Of a stretch of 6,687 bases of DNA, positions 1-5,435 are shown piece by piece. This DNA comes from Bacteroidales bacterium (GTDB lineage Bacteria > Bacteroidota > Bacteroidia > Bacteroidales > JAAUTT01): positions 1-6,687 of the forward strand of contig JAAUTT010000243.1 in the NCBI GenBank assembly GCA_012031335.1, read 5' to 3'. Under the pieces are notes generated by a model, which saw only the letters and a program-made list of their open reading frames with translations, was not told where the DNA came from and made no database searches. A program made the translations under genes and the position numbers. How positions within the stretch are numbered: position 1 is the stretch's first letter; each line of letters starts with the position of its first letter.

Positions 1-430
1 TGAGGAGGAAGCTGATGAGTGCATTGGGAGTTCCAATCTGGTTCCACCACCAGTTTTCGCAGATAAAATCGTTAGCCAGCCAGTATTCCAGTGCGTTGTT
101 GATCGCTTTTTTAAGTTTGGGATCGCCCTTCAGTTTGGTTCCCTTCTTTTTATATGCACGTGCCATTTCCACCATGTTTCGCAGGTGATTTCCATGCTGA
201 AATCCTGTTCGCGACACATCAATGTAATTAATATCTGCCCATGTTCCATCGCTCTGTATTGCTGATGCCAATTCGCTTACCTGTGTTTCCTTTACAGCGG
301 GAGCCATTTGGTCGGCAATAAACCGCTGGCGAAGAATTTCCAATTCGTCGGCAACGGTAGCCTGCGATGGAATGTTCAAAAACAGAAACACTATGACTGT
401 TAACAATAAAAATTTTCCATTACGCTTCAT
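1..430 (-). CDS. Polysaccharide lyase family 8 (PL8) protein, N-terminal part, cut by window edge
   Basis: The first 143 residues of a secreted lyase are visible; the rest lies beyond position 1. Residues 1-24 form a Sec signal peptide (Lys/Arg start, hydrophobic stretch 8-20, likely cut after Ser-Gln-Ala 24), so periplasmic or exported. The mature part matches the start of the PL8 alpha-toroid domain (Lyase_8_N): Asp-Gly-Thr-Trp at 61-64, Asn-His-Leu at 81-83, and the family hallmark Asn-Trp-Trp-Trp-Asn-Gln-Ile-Gly-Thr-Pro at 126-135, comparable to the NWW-x-x-EI-x-TP motif of chondroitin AC and hyaluronate lyases. PL8 enzymes cleave uronic-acid polysaccharides by beta-elimination; catalytic Asn/His/Tyr/Arg lie further on and cannot be checked. 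Full members are about 650-1000 residues. The ATG at 430 lies 12 bases after the stop of the upstream lyase gene, so co-transcription is likely. Known PL8 substrates are chondroitin, hyaluronan, xanthan and alginate; which one applies cannot be told. Confidence 0.88.
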   Translation of the reverse strand, partial: MKRNGKFLLLTVIVFLFLNIPSQATVADELEILRQRFIADQMAPAVKETQVSELASAIQSDGTWADINYIDVSRTGFQHGNHLRNMVEMARAYKKKGTKLKGDPKLKKAINNALEYWLANDFICENWWWNQIGTPNALISFLL

Positions 431-442
431 ATCGATCAATTT

Positions 443-2500
443 TTATTTCATTATTATGTTCTTTTCTTCGCTTAATAAATGCTGTTTCTCTCCCGAACTG
501 TTCCCAATCAGAATATTTCCTGCAGTTTTAATATTCTGTACGGAGTATGCTTCAATTCCATATCCGTTGTTGTAATGAATGGTGTTGTTCTTCACATCGA
601 TGTTGTTACAACCTTTAAAAGATATTCGAGCATAACACCGCTGCGGTCGTTGTTTTCGATGAGGCATCCGGCGATGGTAATTTTTTCAGATTCCTGAATA
701 TCGATCCCATAATAGGCATTGCGGGCGATTTCGCAAGCAGCAACTTCCACAGTGTTACAACTTACCAGTGCCAGTCCGCTGCCAAATGGCGAAGTCACCA
801 ACCGGCAGTCGCAAACTTTTACGTTCCGGCTATGAGTAATTAAAAGGTTATGCTGAAGTTTTGGACCGGGGACAATATTGGAGCCGTTTTCGCTGAAATT
901 GCACCCGCTTACATTCACCTGGTCGGCACCACTTATTACTACGCCGTTGAACGTGCTGTTCTGAACGGTAATATTAATGAGGTCCAGCTTTTTCATATCG
1001 CCGGTTTTGTGCGCACGGAATATGATACCGCCACGGTTACCGCTGCTGCGGAACGACCGTGCAGAGTTCGGATCGCTGGGAGGTTCAGGTTTCATGGCAC
1101 ACTCAACTACCAGATCGCGAATAACTATATTATTCATGAAAGAATCGGCATTCACAATGGCATCACGGGCACCTGAGGCAGGATCAAGAAACAATACTGT
1201 TGCCAGTCCTTCGCCAGAGAGCGAGACATTGGATGGAAATTTTAATGTTGCAGGTAAAGTGTGCAACCCTGCTCTAGCCAGAACCCAGCCTCCTTTTACA
1301 GCAGCTTTGTCCAGTGCATCCTGAACCGATTGGCCGGGATTTACCGTAATGGCATTTGAAGGAGCCTGGATTGAAACTTTATCCAATGCCCCGGCAGGAA
1401 AAGCAATTTTTGAAACCTGAGGTGCAGGAAATTTTTTTGGAGCTGCTGCAACGGCTGCTCTGAAAGCAGTCAGGATGCTACGGCTTGCTTTCGGCCGGGC
1501 CATATCGGCTGCCGCTTTGGTATATGGCATATCAATACCTTTTGCAGTATAATGACGGTACACATATTCGTAATCATCGCGAATATCTTTGGCTCTTTCG
1601 GAAATAACACCATAACAATGAGGTTTTCCACCAGTAATGAACTGCGCAGTATATTCGTAACCCAAAGCAATGCGGTTATCGGCAATGGAAAAGAGGTCGA
1701 CTCCCTGAGTATAAGCAATGCGGGCAGCGCCGGCAAACTCGCCAAGTCCAAGTTGAACATGTGCCTGGTCGCGGGGTACTTTCCTGACATTGTCCGCTGG
1801 GGATAGATATATTTTAAAAATACTGCTGTTTAAAGGTCCGTATAGAAATTGACTAACGGCATTAGTGAACATTTCACGGTTATCAGTATATACTGCTATT
1901 GCGAGAATCGAATGGATTATGGCTCCGTCCCAATTGCCGTTTGCAGCCGAAAAATAATACCGCATAAGAGGATAATAAACAGTCATCAACATGTTTACAA
2001 AATTATCCTGGTCTTTGGTTTGCCACCCCGAAGCCGTACATTTCAAAATTTCAGCTGTATTGCAAAGAAGATGTCCGGTCCAGCCTGCCAGTAGTTTGGC
2101 GTCGTTATAGTCGAAGTCCATGAGTACCGGCGCCCAGGCATTAAGGATTTCGATAGCCTTTTTTGCATAGGAATTATCATCGGTGATATACCAAAGTAAA
2201 GCACAATTGTATGCCATATTAGAACTTTTGGAGAGGTCGTCGCCTCCAATATTTGGCTTACCATATGAGCCCCGTAAAACATGAGCATGTGGTTTTACCC
2301 GGAAGTTGAGGTCGGTTGAAGTTTTTAAACGGTCAAAAGCATCTTTCCAGGGTTGTTCTCCTTTTAAAACCTGCTTTTTCATGTATTCCATGTCAGCCGA
2401 GGTTTGGTCAATTCCAGGATGGATAAATTTTTGTCCCATGGCAGGAGCCCATGCGAGAAATATTAGACATACAGAAAAAGTAAAACAGTATTTTTTTCAT
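443..2500 (-). CDS. Secreted alginate-lyase-type (PL38-like) domain fused to a parallel beta-helix; two frameshifts
   Basis: Reconstructed as 685 residues. Adding one base in the T/A run at 614-620 and removing one from the T7 run at 2491-2497 gives a single frame of 686 codons with stop. The corrected N-terminus (start 2500) reads MKKYCFTFSVCLIFLAWAPA, a clear signal peptide, followed directly by Gly-Gln-Lys-Phe-Ile-His-Pro-Gly, the usual mature start of this family. Residues about 25-330 match the Alginate_lyase (alpha/alpha)-toroid family: Asn-Gly-Asn-Trp-Asp at 187-191, Arg-Asp-Gln-Ala-His-Val-Gln-Leu at 243-250 (His247 a candidate catalytic residue) and Tyr-Glu-Tyr-Thr-Ala at 281-285. 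An Ala/Lys/Pro-rich linker (about 345-380) leads into a right-handed beta-helix with Asn-rich turns to the C-terminus. The uncorrected frame runs 592-2439; the last 50 or so residues lie in the frame ending at 443. The lyase would cut glucuronan- or alginate-like chains; the role of the helix is unknown. Confidence 0.85.
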
Positions 2501-2570
2501 ACCCGTTTTATTGTGGTAGTTAAGTTATACATAATGTTTATGCCAATAAGGATTATGACATCATGAGAAA

Positions 2571-2599
2571 TGTCTGAATTCTTACCTTAATTTCAGACA
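2571..2599 (-). repeat. 8-bp inverted repeat in the gap between GH88 and the lyase-fusion gene
   Basis: TGTCTGAA at 2571-2578 is perfectly complementary to TTCAGACA at 2592-2599, with a 13-base loop. It starts 8 bases after the stop codon of the GH88 gene in the direction of transcription. No T run follows it on the minus strand, so it is not a convincing intrinsic terminator; it could be an mRNA-stabilising or processing hairpin, or chance. I see no convincing Bacteroidota promoter (TTTG / TAnnTTTG) in the remainder of the 107-base gap 2501-2607. Confidence 0.35.
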
Positions 2600-2607
2600 A
2601 AGAGAAA

Positions 2608-3796
2608 TTATTTACCAGGAAGATTTTTATACCTCATCATAGCCTCGATATAGTAATAATCGGCATATATAAGTGGAACATCTACTTCGCTGTTGTGCGC
2701 TTTGGAGCCAACACTGTGTTTCAATATATAATTATTATTTTGTCCAAGTTCGGCACGGTATTGCGGTGATGATAACGAACGGATCTGTGCTTCGGCAACT
2801 CCGAGATATTTTTTCGAAGTTTTTTTTATCCACATACTGGCTCAGCTCTATTAAGGCAGATGCCATAACAGCAGCAGCTGAGGCATCGCGTGGTTCGTCC
2901 TTCGATGTAACATTAAAGTCCCAATACGGAATTTTATCAGCAGGAAGGTTTGGATGGTTAATCAAAAATGCTGCAATATGCTTTGCCTGTTGCAGATATC
3001 GGTCGAGTTTTGTTTCGCGGTACATCATGGTATAACCATAGAGACCCCAGCTTTGTCCGCGCGACCATGCCGATTCGTCGGCCAAACCCTGATGGTTCTG
3101 TTTGATTGTAACTTTACCAAAATTTATTGTATCGTAGGCAACAACGTGGTAGCAACTGAAATCGGGCCGATAATGATTTTTTATGGTATTATCAGCATGA
3201 CTTACAGCAGCTTTATAATATGTTGAATCCTTTGTGTAACGTGTAGCCCACATAAGGAATTCTAGGTTCATCATATTATCAATAATAACTGGATAAGGCC
3301 ATTTACGGTTATCCCACGATTTGATAAGTCCAATTTTAGGATTAAACCTACTCATCAGAGAATTAGCTCCGGTTAACATAATTTCGGCATACTCCGGTTG
3401 CTTTGTAAGACGTAAACCATTACCAAAACTGCAATAAAGAATAAAGCCAAGGTCGTGAGTTGTTTTCACAAGCTTTTCCTTTTCAATGCGTGCTGTAAAA
3501 AGCTGGGCATCTTCTTTTATTTTGTTATCGCCAGTGACTTCGTACAGGTACCACAGTCCACCGGGGAAAAAACCACTGGTCCAGTTACGCGATGTGGTAA
3601 GCAAAATATTACCGCTAGGCTCAGTGCTTCTGGGAAGGAAATCTTTCTTTTCTTTCAGAAGCTTTGCCATTAAGGCATATTGCTTTACCGAAAACCCGAG
3701 CGATTCGTTTATTACTTCTTTAATGGGTTTGGGTTTAATACCAATAAAAGCAAAAAACATGATGAAAACAGGCACTATATAAAAGAATTTCTTCAT
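2608..3796 (-). CDS. GH88-family unsaturated glucuronyl hydrolase, one frameshift near the 3' end
   Basis: Removes the 4,5-unsaturated uronic acid left at chain ends by polysaccharide lyases. An (alpha/alpha)6-barrel protein: Thr-His-Asp-Leu-Gly-Phe at 113-118 and Ile-Ile-Asp-Asn-Met-Met-Asn-Leu at 171-178 carry the two Asp expected to be catalytic (Asp115, Asp173), as in Bacillus unsaturated glucuronyl hydrolase. Other family features are Asn-Trp-Thr-Ser-Gly-Phe-Phe-Pro-Gly at 71-79, Ser-Ala-Trp-Ser-Arg-Gly-Gln-Ser-Trp-Gly at 242-251 and Arg-Asp-Ala-Ser-Ala-Ala-Ala at 303-309. A hydrophobic N-terminus (residues 3-20) without a lipobox suggests Sec export to the periplasm. The frame is lost after about residue 323 and resumes one register away, ending with the typical GH88 tail (His-Ser-Val-Gly-Ser-Lys, then Tyr-Ala-Asp-Tyr-Tyr-Tyr). 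One extra A in either A-run at 2805-2810 or 2820-2827 explains it; the corrected gene is 396 codons with stop, normal for GH88. Uncorrected, translation stops at 2735. Confidence 0.92.
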
Positions 3797-3826
3797 AGTT
3801 CAATTAATTAATAGTTGATTTAGCTA

Positions 3827-3856
3827 GTAGTATAATTGAAGGGTAATTTAATCAAA
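3827..3856 (-). promoter_or_regulatory. Possible weak promoter for the enzyme genes
   Basis: On the minus strand TTTG (3856-3853) is followed after 18 bases by TATACTAC (3834-3827), about 30 bases before the GH88 start codon. TTTG fits the Bacteroidota -33 element, but TATACTAC matches the -7 consensus TAnnTTTG poorly. It is offered only because it lies between a likely terminator and the first enzyme gene, where a promoter would be expected if the enzyme genes are transcribed separately. Confidence 0.2.
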
Positions 3857-3968
3857 AAAGATTATCTCCAACAAAGTTTTTCAACCCGGCTTAAGTCTCT
3901 TCGAAGCTTTTATTGCTTCGAAGAGAACAAAATGCAGCCGCGGCTAAAATTCTTGTTTAGAGATAATC
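3854..3968 (-). terminator. Long imperfect hairpin followed by T6; intrinsic terminator or attenuator
   Basis: Read on the minus strand, GATTATCTC (3968-3960) pairs perfectly with GAGATAATC (3868-3860), and the second arm is followed at once by six T (3859-3854). Between them the arms keep pairing with small bulges: a U4/A4 block, AGCC with GGUU, and CGGCU with AGCCG. The apex is a perfect 12-bp stem (3896-3926). It starts 7 bases after the stop codon of the DUF4466-like gene. Stem plus U-tract is the form of a Rho-independent terminator, though a stem this long is unusual. In this position it could lower expression of the enzyme genes relative to the SusCD/lipoprotein genes. Pairing was worked out by hand, without energy calculation. 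Confidence 0.6.
3896..3926. repeat. Perfect 12-bp inverted repeat with 7-base loop (apex of the long hairpin)
   Basis: TCTCTTCGAAGC at 3896-3907 is the exact reverse complement of GCTTCGAAGAGA at 3915-3926, with loop TTTTATT. Neither strand has a T run right after this inner stem, so alone it is not a standard terminator. It is the strongest palindrome noticed in the window and sits inside the larger hairpin at 3860-3968. Confidence 0.85.
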
Positions 3969-3975
3969 AGAAAAA

Positions 3976-4959
3976 TTAATTCATCATATACCTTTTAATG
4001 CTTATTTTGGCAGTACCGGCGGCATTTACAGCGTTTACATAAACATAAGCTCTGTATTTTTTATTTGCTGTTTCGATCCAAATTCCTGACTCAGCCTTTA
4101 AGTTAAGAGCGTAATTAGGAGCGCCGGTAAGATCCAATTTAACAAAGTCGATATCATCAACATAAATACCATATTGCAAACGAGCAAGGTGTTTATCCCT
4201 CAATGCCCACACTTTTTTAATCTGAGCATCATTCGTAACGCCAGCAGGTAGAACTAAACCGTCAAGATATTCAGCACTGGTTGCAGGTGCAACTAATGCA
4301 TGCCCGAAAGTGATTCCTGTAATGTTTCTGAATAAATAAACAAGATCAATTTTATCAGCATTCAATGCAGCATCAGTTGCATTGTAAACGGCCATATTCT
4401 CAATAGATATATAACACATATTGTTATTACTTACATTAAGGTCTAAAGCCATGTCCATTTTGGTAATTGTATACGGACCCATTTTGTAAGTTGCAGTTTG
4501 ACCGTTACTGGCTGTTGAAGTGAAAGTAAATGATATTTCCTGACCTTTCGCTTCATCGGGTATTTTATAGAAATACCTCAGGGTAGCAGCACACGTATCG
4601 CGGGTAAAGTTAACTGCCGTTTTGTTCCCTTCGGTGATTGCTGTGTCGGCAACAAGAATTCCTACATCAACACCGCTGCTGTTAGTGAAAAACGATCTTT
4701 TCTCCATATAGGTGCCTGTTGCACCGGCAATAGTAGCCTCAACCTGGGCCGAAACAATTTTCCCTTCCGCTTGTGGTAAAGCCATGGCATAGGCAAATTC
4801 AAGATTTTGTCCTGCTAAATTAGGACCAATAGAACGTTTAATAACATCGTTATTTAATCCGGATTTTGGTGATGGTAAGGCGTATTCTTCCTCTTTGCAG
4901 GCATTAAGGAAAATTACAAAAACCATCAAAAGTGCTAATTTTATATACTTATTTTGCAT
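3976..4959 (-). CDS. Surface lipoprotein resembling DUF4466 family, putative glycan-binding accessory protein
   Basis: An intact 327-residue protein. A short signal peptide ends in Leu-Asn-Ala-Cys, so Cys21 should be lipidated, and Lys-Glu-Glu-Glu at 22-25 resembles the acidic signal that sends Bacteroidota lipoproteins to the cell surface. After that come an N-terminal beta-rich half and, from about residue 165, a second half containing Tyr-Thr-Ile-Thr-Lys-Met-Asp-Met and ending Ile-Ser-Ile-Lys-Arg-Tyr-Met-Met-Asn. The overall pattern and length recall DUF4466 proteins of Bacteroides, recognised from memory and not checked; no enzymatic motif is visible. It begins 12 bases after the reconstructed stop of the DUF5018-like gene and lies downstream of susD, the usual place of surface glycan-binding proteins, so binding of the imported polysaccharide is the likely role (inference). 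It is the last gene before the hairpin at 3854-3968. Confidence 0.8.
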   Translation of the reverse strand: MQNKYIKLALLMVFVIFLNACKEEEYALPSPKSGLNNDVIKRSIGPNLAGQNLEFAYAMALPQAEGKIVSAQVEATIAGATGTYMEKRSFFTNSSGVDVGILVADTAITEGNKTAVNFTRDTCAATLRYFYKIPDEAKGQEISFTFTSTASNGQTATYKMGPYTITKMDMALDLNVSNNNMCYISIENMAVYNATDAALNADKIDLVYLFRNITGITFGHALVAPATSAEYLDGLVLPAGVTNDAQIKKVWALRDKHLARLQYGIYVDDIDFVKLDLTGAPNYALNLKAESGIWIETANKKYRAYVYVNAVNAAGTAKISIKRYMMN

Positions 4960-4971
4960 AGCTTGATCGTT

Positions 4972-5410
4972 TTAGGGTTTAGTTTGAACGGTAACATAAA
5001 TAGTATAGGTCTTTTTCACCTTCCGGTTTCCTGAAATAACTGTCCATTGTTTTGGACTAGCCAGATCAGAAAAATCAACCTTACCTACAATTTCGGATCA
5101 AGCTTAGCATCTGTTACAAGCGAAAATTGCGGGTAAAGATTTTTAAGTCGGTACCATAGAACACTTCCACGTTTACTGTTTGAGCAGTTGTATCAATCAC
5201 TGCATTTTGAGTTCTTACAGTTTGGAAGTCTGATCCTAACAATTCGAAGTTACTTACATAGCATTCAGCTCTTTCGGTTACTAACAAGCCATCCCCGTCA
5301 ACAGGAAAATCCTTGGAACATTGCGTTCCGGTAATTAGCACAAGTATGAGTGCGAATGATATCTTTAGAAATTTTTTCATCGCAATATATTTTAGATTTT
5401 TATTCTTCAT
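4972..5410 (-). CDS. Small DUF5018-like lipoprotein, two frameshifts
   Basis: Adding one base in the T5 run 5140-5144 and one in the T3 run 5091-5093 gives 147 codons with stop, a 146-residue product. Start 5410 is chosen because GGAGG lies 8 bases upstream; ATG at 5380 is an alternative. A hydrophobic segment (about 17-28) precedes Cys31, with Ser-Lys-Asp after it, so a lipoprotein is likely, although Gly-Thr-Gln before the Cys is not an ideal lipobox. The mature part has a short beta-strand pattern (Asn-Phe-Glu-Leu; Val-Asn-Val-Glu-Val; Asp-Leu-Lys-Asn-Leu-Tyr-Pro; Val-Asp-Phe-Ser; Trp-Thr-Val-Ile-Ser; Tyr-Thr-Ile-Tyr-Val-Thr-Val) typical of DUF5018-type domains in SusCD operons. Uncorrected, translation stops at 5114. 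It is likely an accessory surface protein of the glycan importer; function unproven. Confidence 0.72.
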
Positions 5411-5418
5411 TAATTTAT

Positions 5419-5423
5419 CCTCC
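5419..5423 (-). promoter_or_regulatory. Ribosome binding site GGAGG deciding the start of the DUF5018-like gene
   Basis: A perfect GGAGG lies 8 bases before the ATG at 5410 and overlaps an alternative in-frame ATG at 5425, which favours 5410 as the real start. It is worth noting because the other starts in this window lack such a motif, as is usual in Bacteroidota. Confidence 0.55.
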
Positions 5424-5435
5424 ATAGTTATGTTT

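Noticed and set aside
372..697. Plus-strand open frames around the PL8/beta-helix junction
   Set aside because: They run antisense to two genes and have no plausible product; the Phe/Ile-rich sequence comes from the AT-rich signal peptide region.
1470..1790. Minus-strand open frame of 106 codons in another register
   Set aside because: It lies wholly inside the alginate-lyase-type domain, whose own frame carries the conserved motifs.
443..2500. Reading the frameshifted genes as true pseudogenes
   Set aside because: Every break is one base at or next to an A/T run, the conserved residues on both sides are intact, and corrected lengths are exact; sequence error is simpler.
2735..2835. A separate small gene starting at 2835 after the GH88 break
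   Set aside because: Its sequence is the normal C-terminal end of GH88 proteins, so it is the same gene in a shifted register.
2673..3035. Plus-strand open frame of 120 codons (and similar ones at 850-1176, 977-1324 and 3486-3782)
   Set aside because: These are antisense to the GH88 and lyase genes, low-complexity or Cys-rich in an unnatural way, and show no family pattern.
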